Of a stretch of 64,000 nucleotides of DNA, positions 20,243 to 31,295 are shown one piece after another. Within the stretch, counting starts at the first letter, position 1; each line of letters begins with the position of its first letter. The notes beneath the pieces were generated by a model that was not told the origin of the DNA, ran no database searches, and saw only the letters and a list, made by a program, of their open reading frames with translations. Where the stretch lies: contig SAXG01000040.1 of NCBI GenBank assembly GCA_012932865.1, positions 124,001 through 188,000 on the forward strand. Direction: 5' to 3'. The position numbers and the translations under genes were made by a program. This DNA is from Amylostereum areolatum (lineage: Eukaryota; Basidiomycota; Agaricomycetes; Russulales; Stereaceae).

Positions 20243-23200
20243 ATGTTCAGACAGGGCGGATCCAGGCAGGTCGATGACGTGGACCGCTACGGCAATTTTA
20301 CCTGCCCCTCATGCAACAGCAGCTTTGAGAGGCAGAGTGGGCTTACAAGGCATGAACGCACATGCCGTTCAGCCCTTGGTAGACTCGAAGGGGCCCTTGA
20401 GTCAGCACGGGCAGCAAAACGCCGCAAGCTGCATGCTGCCCCCGCGCTGCACACGGCAGAGGAGGCCGGTTCATCATCAGCTGCAAGTACTGGAGGCGTT
20501 GATCAGGCGCAGGACGTGTCTGGAATGGACGTTCAGGCTCTAGATGCCGACGCTCCTCCGGAGATCTCGAAACAGGTGAGAGTTTGCTACGGGGGCGGGC
20601 TCAAGCTTGACGTTTAGCTATAACATCGCAGGCGTTGCCAGGCGTGGTGCCAAACCCCTCATCGGCCACATCGCAGGATCCGCAATGGATCACCAGACAC
20701 GGACATCCAATCCACGAGCCGAAGAAATATGAAGACGTCTCTCCAGAGTCCATGGTGGCTGCCATCATCTCTGAGCGTCGGCCCACGTCCCCATCTACAC
20801 CCATGGAACCGTCGTCAGCCCGATACAACACAATTCCCAATAAGTTCGGGCTCTTTAGACGGTACTTCTCAAACTGTCCCCCAAGCCATGATCCAGAGGA
20901 GAATATAGCTTTAGATGATTTGGTCGACGCACAGCCGGGCCATGATCGCATCCTCGATGCTGAGCTTGACCGACGCAGCCTCTCCCCTGATGATAGCACC
21001 CACAAGCCTTCCTCTGGGAACCCGTTCTATCCATACCCCAACGAAGCTGCCTTCAAACTTGGAGAATGGTACTGGAACGGCGGAGAAACAAAGTCAAAAG
21101 CAGCCTTTAAAGCGCTTCGAGAGATAATCGGAGACCCGTCATTCCGTCCCGAAGACGTATCCTCCATAGACTGGGATAGGGTCGATCGACTGCTTGCTAT
21201 GGATGATGACGATGCGCCAGATACTATCCCGGAATGGCAAGATGGCCCTAGAGGAGGACTTCGACCAGGTTGGCGAATGCAGCCAATCTCAATTCTGGTG
21301 CCCTTCAACCGAGTAGCAGGTGTGGACGGCTCGGGACCTAAAGAATTCACAATTCCAGAGTTTTATCACCGTCCCTTGGTCTCAGTAATCCAGGAGAAGC
21401 TCACCAACCCCTCAGCACATCACAACTTTCACTATGAGCCCTACGAGCTCCTTTGGAAACGGAACGGCTCTACAGATCCAATTCGGGTCCAGGGTGAGCT
21501 TTACTCCTCTCCAGCATTTCTTGAAGCGCATCGTGTGCTTCAAGAGGCACCAAACGAACCGGAATGCAGCCTCCAGAAGGTCATCGTTGCCCTTATGCAC
21601 GCATCCGATGCCACACATATCAGCCATTTTGGCGACGCCCAGCTCTGGCCGGGCTACCTTGTTTACGGAAACGAATCAAAGTATTTCCGTGGAAAGCTTT
21701 CAAACGGCCTGTGTGAGCATATCACATTCTTTCAGAAGGTACGGCGCCTGCTTCATGCTGTAAATTCGGCCTTATCTAGCCAACTCAGCTCCCAGATTCC
21801 TTCAAGGATTTTGTTCGTCATCATACCGGCGACAAGGACCCTCCCCCTCCCCTTATGACCCATTGTAACCGAGAGCTCATGCATGCACAGCTTCGAGTTC
21901 TTCTCGATGACGACTTTCTCAAGGCATACAAGCATGGCATCGTTATCGAATGCCCCGACGGCATCCTTCATCGTTTTTACCCCCGAATCTTCACCTACTC
22001 AGCAGACTATCCGGAGATGTAGCCTCCTTCTTTTCAGGCTGTGAGCGAACTTGAAACTAACGGCCCTTGCTTAGGATATTGCTTTCCAGCATTCGGAACC
22101 TTGGCGGTTGCCCCTGCCCTCACTGCCTTGTAACCCAAAAGGGTACAATCAAAATGGGAACGTCACAGGATATGGAAGACAGGTTCGACCTGGCTCGTGT
22201 GGATAGCAGCGCCCATCGACGGCGAATTGACCAAGCTCGGAAATTAATCTATGAAAAGAGCAAGGGCATCAACAGCAAACCAGTTGAGGATATCCTCAAA
22301 GCCGACTCTTACGTCCCAACCGTTGTATGTGCTTTACTTTTTCGGCCTGGACGTATGCCTCAAGCTAGCATGTGCTTTGCAGAATGCATTTTCGGACCGA
22401 CTGGGAACCCACATTCCGGACTTCAACTATTTTTCAATCTTCGTTGTTGACCTCATGCACGAGTTCGAGCTTGGAGTGTGGAAGCACGTCTTCATGCATC
22501 TTTTACGACTGCTGCAACATTTCCATCCAAGTGCTCTTCATGAACTTGATCGAAGGTACCCCCTGAGCCGTCCCACCTATTTTTTCCAACGTTCAACTTC
22601 AAACCATCTCAGATATCGTCTTGTTCCCGTTTTTGGCACAGGGACCATTCGGCGCTTCTCTCGAAACTGCTCTGAGCTCAAGCGGATGGCGGCAAGGGAT
22701 TATGAAGACATGCTTCAGGTATGTCTCCCTCAAAGAGAATGGGCGCCCATTAACTCCTACTATCCACTGGCACAGTGTGCAATGCCGGTCTTCAAGGGGC
22801 TTTTCCCCGATGAGCTCGACGACAAAGTCCAGGACGTTTTGTTCATATGTGCATATTGGCACGGGCTGGCCAAGCTCCGAATGCACACGGACGAAACGTT
22901 GTCCATATTCCGACGAGTAACCTCGGCCCTAGGAAACACGCTTCGAGCCTTCGTAGCAAATACCCAGAGGTATGAAACCAAGGAGCTGCAGCGAGAGGCG
23001 GAGCTTCAAGCTCGGAGGAAACGAAAGCAGCCAACTTCAGCCCGATCTTCCAAAACGGTAAAAGGCCGTTGATCTACCCTTCTGTGTTTGGCTAACACGC
23101 TCTTCAGCGAAAATCCAATGCCACAGGGCTAGACCTGGCACTGACCGAAGCTCCTGAGGGAGGTATAGCGGCTTCCACTGCTACAGCGGCCAACGCCGGC

Positions 23201-24653
23201 GATGCGTCCGTCGCGGTTTCTGTCACAGGACGACAGGTCAAGAAGCTTAACCTAGAAACTATCAAGTTCCACCGCCTTGGATACTACCCCTCTACGATCG
23301 AGAGAATTGGCACAACAGACTCATACTCTACTGAGCCCGTACGTGCGTTTATTGCAGCATCATTTTGCGACATACTTAGCTTACGTCTACAGTTCGAGTC
23401 GGAGCACAAGACGACCAAGTCGCGCTACCGACGGACCAGTCGGAAGCACGTCATCAAGCAGGTTACTCAAATCGAAAGGAGGCAGGTCAAGATACGACAC
23501 ATTCGAGATGCCGTGTCGGACCGTTGGGCTCTTGCTGAGGACGTTTCATTTTCGCCCGATTCTCAGTACAACATCGGAAAGACAGAAAAGAACACCATCC
23601 TCCTCCCTAAGTTCTTGCGCCGCCACGAGCACGACGCCGCAGTGGACGTGAGTCAGCCTTACCCTCTCGCCTAGCCTCGGGGATCTCACCGGTCCAACGT
23701 ACCATACAGGGTTTCTTCAGCAAGCTTCGACGACACCTACTCCCTCGAATCCGCGCCCTCCATCATGCTGCTTCACCTTCGGATCCCCCCATCGCGTCCG
23801 GTAGCGCCGAGGAAGATGAGGAGGATCAAGTTATATTGAAAAATGACAAAATCTTCCTCCACCGCGTTATGCAGGTAAACTTTACTGCATACAATGTTCG
23901 AAGGCGTCGAGATGCTGTTGCTCCAGCATCTGACCGGCATAACGTTATGGTCCTCGCCGGCGAAGACAGCACCCACCCCGGATCCAGCACGCCTAGGTAT
24001 GCATACGCTCGCGTCCTAGGTGCATACCATGCAAACATGATATACACGGGGCCCGGACGGACGGACTGGTCTCCGCGGCGACTTGATTTTCTATGGATCC
24101 GCTGGTACCGACAGACCTCGCCCGTAGGCGCTCCAAACCGACTGGACTCACTAGAGCTTCCGCCGATCTCAGAACAAGGATCGCTTGCCTTCCTCGACCC
24201 AAAGGACGTCCTGCGTGGGTCCCATATCATCCCAGAGTTCAGCCAAGAAAAGAAGTTTGAAACACCCAGCGACGGAGCCTCCTTCTTAGTGCGTGACGGC
24301 GACGATTGGAAGGGCTATTGTGTTGCCAAGTAAGTACACGACAGAAACGCCGTTCTGAAACAGCCGTGACATGCCTTGGTAGATTTTCAGATAGGGACCT
24401 TCTCATGCGACACCATTGGGGCATGGCGGTGGGCCATGCATACGCGCATCAAGACGCCCCCCCGAGCGACGGACCTCCAGCCGGTCTTGATAGGCCTGTC
24501 GAACAGAGCTCAGCAGCAATTTTGACCTCGCTTCCCTCTGAGGATGGAGTGGCCAGCGATGATGACGGTTATGCTTCATCTGATATGAGCGACGGAGATG
24601 ATTCAGACTTTGACGACGAGGGTTGGGAGGCGGACGGCGGCACCTACGACTGA
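20243..24653 (+). CDS. Plavaka-type DNA transposase, apparently full length
   Basis: About ten exons read in frame with canonical introns and no stop (for example 20243-20575 then from 20632). Near the N-terminus is a C2HC zinc finger, FTCPSCNSSFERQSGLTRH ending HERTC, expected to bind the element's ends. The catalytic part follows: GWRMQPISILVPFNR, then a DDE core with Asp in ALMHASDATHISHFGD and in FVVDLMHEFELG. FLKAYKHGIVIECPDG, TYSADYPE and the CPCPHC cysteine cluster lie between. The C-terminal region ends in an acidic Ser/Asp tail. This order is that of basidiomycete Plavaka transposases (CACTA-related). Intactness suggests recent activity. A sharp intron (GTAGCC/CTTAG) restores TYSADYPEMILLSSIRN, which otherwise looks broken by a stop. 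Confidence 0.85.
20243..24653 (+). mobile_element. Plavaka DNA transposon, core only (ends not located)
   Basis: The span given is the transposase gene; the true element is larger. No terminal inverted repeat or target duplication could be matched by eye in the ~300 bases on either side. Confidence 0.6.
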
Positions 24654-25908
24654 TGTCATTAGACCGGCGGCACGTCCTCATACGCATATATACAGCCAGG
24701 AACCTAAGTTGAATATACGCCCACATACATAAGGTAAACGCTAAGCTGAATGACGGTTGTGTGTAAGGAGGGAGGGGGTAGAGGGGGTGAAACGATTACA
24801 TCGCCGCCGTCGACTGTGCGCGAGCCTTCGCCCCGCATGGTCCCGCCTCGCCTCGCCGAACGTATCCCAGCCCTCTCTCAAGCCGCCTTCAGCCTAAAAG
24901 ACGGCCCCCTCCTGCGGCGACCGAGCCTCGCTCTTGGCCGCGAAGTCGCGAATCTTTATGCCAGCAGCCTCCAGCTGGAGGCGAATCTCATCTGCAGAGG
25001 CCCAGGTGGGCTCCGGGGTGGGGCAGACCTCCGTGGGAACGGGCGACGGAGCCTGAGGAGGGAGGGCGACGTCCTCCTCGCGCGAAAGCAAGGCGCTGGA
25101 CGACGGGTCGCCTAAAGGTCGGGTGAGTGTTCGCAGGGACCAAGGGTTTCCTGTAGACGTACTAAGGCCGGCGGCGGCATGACGCGCCTTCCTACGCATC
25201 GACGGGCAGCGCGAGGGCGCTGGGCATCGGTCTACGGGTCGGCTTCGAAGGCGGAGGGGGGAGGGCCGAGCCGGTGGTTTTACAGCGGGCGGCCATTTCG
25301 GAAAGGCCTTCTTTGCCCTCGCAGGTGCAGAGGAGGGCGAAGGGGCTGAGGCAAGGGCATGCCGCCTGCCCTTCTTCAGGTTGTGGACGTCAGGCATTCT
25401 TGCAACGATGGATCTGTGCGTTTGAAGGGTGGAGGGCTCAGACTGGGGCGTCCACGAAATGCCGTGCACCATGGCGCCAGAGGCTTTAAGTATGCCTCCA
25501 GAAAAACAGAACGGCGGCGTACCTCAGTAGCAAGATCAACAGACGCTAGGCGCCAGCTCCGGAGGTCGACCTCGCTCTGCCTCATGAAGGCCCATGAGTC
25601 GGTGCTAGACTACAGCTTCCCCATGGATCGACCGCCGTGTTGAGCGAGTGGCTTCCTGAAGGCTGACGGAGGCGTAGAGGAGGCGCTGGGGGACGGCTGA
25701 AGGGAGCTGAAGCGGACTCGCGACGGCGTCACGGCGGTTTGTAATCAAAGCCGTGGGAAGCCGAGTTCAACTTCAACCTCAGCCAGACCCGTCGCCGCAG
25801 GCTCCCCGCCCGCTTCACCGTATTCCCCGCCACGCTCCCTTCCGCCAGCCCGCACCGCTTGAAAAAGTACGTCCCGTTCAAAGCACCCGCGTCTCGCTGC
25901 CGTCTAGC

Positions 25909-26041
25909 GTGCGTTGAAGGGCTGCGCCTCGGAGCCTTGCGTCTGCAGACATCAATCCAGAGGTCACCGACGCACGGCTCCAACAAAGGCAACGCCCAAC
26001 AACGCGACAGGCAGCAGCGAGGGCGACCTCATGCGCCCAGA
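25909..26041 (+). repeat. Direct repeat, unit 1
   Basis: Starting GTGCGTTGAAGGGCTGCGCC, this unit shares CTGCAGACATCAATCCAGAG and the following GGTCAC with unit 2, about 268 bases downstream. In one + frame both encode VEGLRLG..RLQTSIQRS, so the duplication keeps reading frame. Confidence 0.65.
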
Positions 26042-26176
26042 AATATCTGCTTACCCTGCCATAGGCATCGACCTCCCGTGGGCATCAACCTCCGTTCGCC
26101 GTGGGCGACGCCGGTGAGCTCTGTCGATTGCACGTGATCGCGACGAGTGCGCTCGCCCCTAGCTGCTGCCCAGTAC

Positions 26177-26310
26177 GCGTTGAAGGGCTGCGCCTTGGAG
26201 TCGCACGCCTGCAGACATCAATCCAGAGGTCACATGCGCGCGGCTCCAAAAAAAGGCGACAGGCCCAGCCACACGTCGGGCAGCAGCAGGGGCGGGCGGA
26301 TGCGCCGACC
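26177..26310 (+). repeat. Direct repeat, unit 2
   Basis: Diverged second copy of the 25909-26041 unit. It differs by substitutions and a run of seven A (about 26248-26254) but keeps the CTGCAGACATCAATCCAGAG core and the GCAGCAG tail. Confidence 0.65.
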
Positions 26311-26587
26311 GACCCCGACCCCGCACGCAGCGCTGACCGCTCCGCCAGGCGCATTCAGACCGTTCAACCGCCTGATAGACCCTCAACGCCCCCATACGGG
26401 CGACCCTTGCCTTCCGCCTGCGACTGCGACGCACACGCCGGCCGATTCACCCAACGCCTCCCGGAAGATCCACCACGCCTTCGCCCCGCACGGAAGCCAT
26501 AGACGTTCCGAAATGGCGAACGTGCGTTGGTCCTAGCCCTCTGTGCCACGCGCGACCTGCTTGCTGACGACGCTGCGGACGTTAGGC

Positions 26588-28255
26588 CTGCAACGAACCG
26601 CCGCTCACAAAGCTTACCATCAAGATTCCGCCGTACAAAGGGCGGCTGAAGGGCGATCGGAGTGCCCCCCAAGGGCTGCAGACGGGCGTTCCGTCCCTGC
26701 TTAGCGACCGACCGCTTAGGAGGCTTATCATCAAGATACCCGCCTCCGTTCGGCGTGGATTCGAGAATTCGCTCAGCTTCCAAGACAAACAAGAGGAAGA
26801 ACGCGAGAACCTCGCCGCGCCACCTTCCGGACCGTCGATGGAGGACCTTCATCTTCACTGGCGATCGCTTCCATCCCCGCTCACCCCTCTAGACCAGCCG
26901 GGCGAACCCGTCTTTGTCAAACCCGCCCAGCTTTCCAACGCGCTCAGAACGCACAAAAACAACCAGCGTACGAAGCGGAAGAAACGCGAACAATCCCGCC
27001 ACAGGATCGTTGAATACAAAATGTACGCCGCAATCCCCCGGCGGTTTTCAAAGTTTCACGCCATCAAGCTTGCCTATAGCGTCTCTGAGCTTCCTCATGC
27101 CCAAGGGGGGTGGGTCGGCGTACGAGGCGCCTCCGACGCGGCCTTGGAGGAGGATCTGGAGAGTCTGAAGCGCGAGGGGTACCGGGTGCAGTGTTGGGAC
27201 GGCGAGTAGGTCCTGCCTCTCCTGACAAATATGCGACGTCTGACTGTCTGTGGCCCCGTCAGCGAATGGGTTGGATTGACCGACGAGGACGAACGCTCGT
27301 TTGCTATGCTTCTAGGCTATCCTGGCGACAAGGCGAGCTGGGATGAGAATATGAAGGAGGTGGAGGGCGCGATGCGGGACGGTCTCCGCAAGATCGGATT
27401 TCATTCGAAAGAGCTTCTTCACCGCCGAGGCAGGTATGGCTCAGCTGAACGTAGGCGTGTCATACGGCGGTGGCCAAACGGTAGGACAGCCCGCCTTCTC
27501 CTGAGCCCTGCGCAAGCGAGCTCTGACCTTCCCTCCCCCAGCGACCGATGAACTTCCGTCCAAAATCCGACAGACGAGAAGGCATAACCGAAGGCATGGT
27601 GGAGCATCCTGCTGTTAAGAGGGTATCGGGCTGGATTAACTGTACGCGTTGCCCCCCCTCCCCTTCCCTGCCCTCCCTGACTGCCGTCTAGCCTCCTACG
27701 CGATGTTCGCGCCGTTGCTCTATAAGGAGAACAAAAGGGTCGTTCGCACAGTTGCTCGACAACGATCCAACGCTCAAGATGCCGTACGCCAACTGTGTGC
27801 TCTGTGCGACGACGTTCAACTTCCCCGGCCAAGTCATCACCAAGCGACATCGCGACATAGGCAACCTTCCCAACGGCTGGTGCTTCATCACCTCTCTGGG
27901 CAGCTATGACTACAAGCGCGGAGGTCACCTCATCCTCCATGACCTGAAACTTATAATCGAGTTCCCACCGAACTGCACCATCGCCATCCCCTCCAGCAGC
28001 ATTGAGCACTCTAACATCCCGATAGCTAAACACGAATGGCGGGCCTCCATCACCCACTACACCTCGGGCTCTCTCTTTCGTTGGGCTGCGTACGGTTGCC
28101 GCACCGAAAAACAGTTCAAGAAAGAGGACCCCGAGGGCTTTCGGGAGATGCAGGCGTCGAAAGGCGAGCGTTGGGAGTCATCCGTGCGCCTCCTTTCCAA
28201 GATGAGCGAGCTCTGTGAAGACATACAGGCTGTGTTTGTACCCGATGCTAGTTAA
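26588..28255 (+). pseudogene. TET/JBP-like dioxygenase (copy B, two frameshifts)
   Basis: From a GTTAG acceptor the exons read LTKLTIKIPPYKGRLKG, a second RLIIKIP, a basic HKNNQRTKRKKREQSRHR stretch, then (intron 27206-27261) LTDEDERSFAMLLGYPGD and LRKIGFHSKELLHRRG. The catalytic part has VGVSYGGGQ, ATTFNFPGQ, the iron-binding H-x-D in TKRHRDIGNLPNGWC, GGHLILHDLKLIIEFPP, the distal His in SSIEHSN and the 2-oxoglutarate Arg in WRASITHYTSGSLFRW. The frame changes between LLHRRG and MAQLNVGVSY (about 27425-27440) and again in an AAAA run (27733-27736), where one A too many separates LLYKEN from GSFAQLLDND. All catalytic residues remain, so either the gene died recently or the indels are assembly errors. 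Nearest homology: expanded fungal TET/JBP family acting on 5-methylpyrimidines in DNA. Confidence 0.75.
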
Positions 28256-28570
28256 ACAGTTACATTTGCCCTAATCCATGTACCCAGCGTATGGCTGTCT
28301 ATAATACTTTACCGATCCTTGTGCTACCAGCCGTTTACTCTGACGAGTGACCTTGTCGAGACTTCAAAAGTTCAACGTTTGGCAAATCTCGCCTTTGGCT
28401 GGTGACATCACATGCGTCATGGCAGACGTCATGCAACGTACCTCAAGGTCTGGCCTGGTCTGGCCCGGTCTCCATTCCCAAACAATCAGTCCGACACTGG
28501 AACAAATATGGACTTCAGATATAATCATTTTTTCTTGCTTTTTCCCCCCAATTTCCCCACCTATCCCACG
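28256..28570. other. Spacer between TET/JBP-like relic and DUF6698 gene
   Basis: Non-coding as far as can be seen. CTGGTCTGGCCCGGTCT-type short repeats occur near 28452. Confidence 0.4.
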
Positions 28571-30164
28571 ATGTCTCGTGACTCTACTCCTGCCGGCACG
28601 AACGCTGCCGCGGCGCATGCCTCTACTTCTGTCAGCACGAACGCCGCCGCGGCGCAAGCCCCAAGTCAGGAGCAACCGTCACGAAAACGAAAGGCAGGCC
28701 CCTCCGTGTGCTCTGGAAGACGTTAGACCCCGGAGAAAAACCGTATGCCTGTTGCTCCTTCCCGAACCCATTTGATTGCTAGCTGAGCCTCTACGTAGCT
28801 GCTCCAGCCATCCGTATTCATGGGCCGGGAGGCACTTTGGTCGGACCATATACGCCCTATGCAACGTCCGCACCCTATTGACCAATGGCATCTTGCGCTC
28901 CGGAGAACGCCACGATGAGCCGTTAGAGAACTTCACTGCAATGTACGCCGTCTATAGCGCCCGATGGTCTATCCTTCCAACATCCCCCACGCGACAGAGA
29001 GCGGTGTGAATTCAATGTTTACCAAAAGCTACTCGCGCTCATACCGGACCTTGAGGAGGTCATCCTCGCTTCGAGTGAAGACTTGCAACTCGCTGCAGAC
29101 TTGGTACGTGCCGCCCCCTACCCATCCGTACACGCATCTGAACACCTAAATCTCTCCCCAGATCTCCAAGGGGGCGGCCACTGCCCGAGCAGACGATACG
29201 AACGGTCTGAAAGGCCGCATCGTCGACTGGATCACGCCTGAAAACCACCACCTGGAGCCTCCAATCCCCCGAACTGTCAAACACGTCCGCAGCTTCAAGC
29301 ACCCGACCACAGGATGCCTTCTTTGTCCAGCTGGAAAAGACTGGAATGACTGCTGAGTACGTGGGCTCTACGATTGACTTCAAGCCCTCGCTGACCGCGC
29401 CTCGTGACGCCCTCGCTGTAGGGTTAAACGGAAGCTAAAGAACGGCACGATGGTTGTCACAGGAGACGACTGGCCGATTTGCCTCTATCGGAACCTCGAA
29501 TACGACGAGAACGATCCGTGGAAAGGCCTGTTGAAGCACGATCTACTGGTCAAGGTATGCCGGCTATGCGATACGCGTTCACGTGCTCATTGGACGGCAG
29601 GCATATCGATACATATTTACCTCTCCGAGCTCCGTCGAAAAGGACAAAGACATCAAGTCCATCAAGTCTGGGAACGCCAAACGACACAGCATGCAAGAGG
29701 TCACCCCGGCGTCCATCGCATACGTTGCTACGCAGGTATGAGTGCGGCCCACGAGGCCACTCGTCCTATTGCTCACAGGCCGCGTAGGTTCGATTCGCCC
29801 TTTCAAGCGCCGGGACCTTCTCTCGCTCAGACACAGACACAGACTCAGAGCGGTTCTACTTTACTTTGTTGGACATCTTAGAAGACCCCGAAGAGCAGGC
29901 GGAGGTCCGCGCCCTACTCAGATGGTGGAACTAGTGAGTCCGCCTGCCCTTCCAAGTTCCAACGCTAGAGCCAGTCCCTAACTCTTCCACAGCAAAATAT
30001 TTCCCCAGTACTTCCGAGCGCGGCGTCGAACAGCGCGCGACAGCGTTGCTGCCAAGATTCGCAAACGCAGGGAGCTTGCCAATAACGATGATATGCTGGG
30101 ACCAAGCGTACACAACGAACCCCCGCCCGTCTCGGATTTCGACGATTCAGACGCCGAGCAGTAG
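28571..30164 (+). pseudogene. DUF6698 family protein, probably damaged
   Basis: The first exon opens MSRDSTPAGTNAAAAHAS and ends in a basic SRKRK stretch. Later exons read GRHFGRTIYALCNVRTLLTN, LLALIPDLEEVILASSEDL (28998-29103), ISKGAATARADDTNGLKG with PTTGCLLCPAGKDWND (from 29162), and VTGDDWPICLY (29422-29554). YIFTSPSSVEKDKD with ASIAYVATQ (29601-29735), VRFALSSAGTFSRSDTDTDS with LLRWWN (29788-29933) and an acidic tail (29993-30164) complete it. This order is that of DUF6698, an Agaricomycete family of unknown function. Lesions: the SRKRK exon and the ALEDVRPRRK block lie in different frames, and an in-frame TGA (29354-29356) precedes the GTACGT donor of the fourth block. The C-terminal half splices cleanly, so decay is mild. 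Confidence 0.65.
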
Positions 30165-31287
30165 GGTGTTCATTTCTTTTAGCCTTCCGGCACGCAGCCT
30201 CGTCTCGCATACCTACCCTTACCCCCGCTTCGAATGTATCATACCTTCGTTCGTAATCATAATTGTCCTTTTCGACGCCGTTTACAGCATCCGAAAGAAG
30301 CCGTTCAGGCATTCGTGACCCTCGTACTAGATCCAGAATACGCAGTATCCCCCATAGAAACATCTGAACAATACGGGCATCGGTTGAAGTATTCTTATGA
30401 TTCCGGCGCGGATGGAAGCCCGACGAAAGCCTTCGCATGGTCCTACAATAGACTAAGCTACTTGAACCGTTTTGAATAGCTCAGAGCATTTGTGCATGTG
30501 CAACATGTGTAGAGGCCTTTGCATCATGCTATCGTCGCTGTGAGCCTTCGGACAATCCCAACATGAATCGTAGCATTTCCATCCTTCCACCATGGGCCGT
30601 AGAGTTGTAGAGCTCAAGAATGTGCAGACGCCTTCGTACGGTTGCAATATAACTAGAAGGTTTCACATCGTTCCAGCAAACATGAAGGCACCCGCACGTA
30701 TGTACCATAGTCCTATGCATTCGTGCCATGCTCAAAGGTATCAACCCACCCTAGCTGTTCCGAATTAAGGAGAGGCTTCCAAGTATGCCGAAGGGCTCGG
30801 AGACTTCACACAAAGCTAGCATAGCCTGAAGGATTCCACCAATGGCAACATAGATGGAGCCCTTTGGAGAACGCTAGCACAGCCATCAGAGTCGGGACAG
30901 CGTGCCAGAATAGCTGGAAGGGCGGTGAGCGGCCACAATAGTTGCAATAATGCCGGTCGCTGCGCAATATGCGGGCGCTAAGCCATCTCTGCCATCCCAG
31001 CTCAAAGACTCATCCTTCGTTGGGCACAATTCCTGAGTATTATAAAAGTGGGCTGAGGGTTATAAAGCTATATCGTTTTGGGTGGGGGAATTGTATGTAT
31101 TGTAGACATTCTTGGTTTTATAAGCCTTTATAATGCCTTACCCTTTCACGGCCGTTTTCGTGACACTCGGCTGGCCCGGACGGACTGGTTGCGTTGCCTA
31201 ATTGAGTGTCCCCCCGTCCCCGAGCCCGGTTGCAGCCCCGGGACAATTCGCACGGTCATGTGACCACAGTTGCCAGTTGTCTAACTA
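30165..31287. other. Intergenic, nothing recognised
   Basis: Short frames only. The last ~150 bases form the left flank of the repeat into which the hAT-like element inserted. Confidence 0.45.
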
Positions 31288-31295
31288 CATAGCGG
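31288..31295. repeat. Left target-site duplication (CATAGCGG)
   Basis: Eight bases, identical to 32337-32344, abut the element's terminal repeat. Confidence 0.85.

Larger units (their letters stand above)
24654..26587. other. GC-rich region with an internal tandem duplication, no gene confirmed
   Basis: A 192-aa Pro/Ala/Arg-rich frame on - (25472-24894) and several + strand frames exist, but codon content suggests composition rather than genes. The + strand part after 25900 could contain 5' exons of the TET/JBP-like relic at 26588. A duplicated segment is listed separately. Confidence 0.4.

Noticed and set aside
21960..22080. Apparent stop after TYSADYPE as evidence of a dead transposase
   Set aside because: A GTAGCC to CTTAG intron of normal length restores MILLSSIRN in frame, the expected family sequence.
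19922..24900. Terminal inverted repeats of the Plavaka element
   Set aside because: Several partial matches (for example TGTATGTACC against ACATACATAAGG) were weak and unpaired with a target duplication.
24894..25472. A 192-codon Pro/Ala/Arg-rich frame on - as a gene
   Set aside because: Composition alone keeps it open; there is no domain, signal peptide or exon partner.
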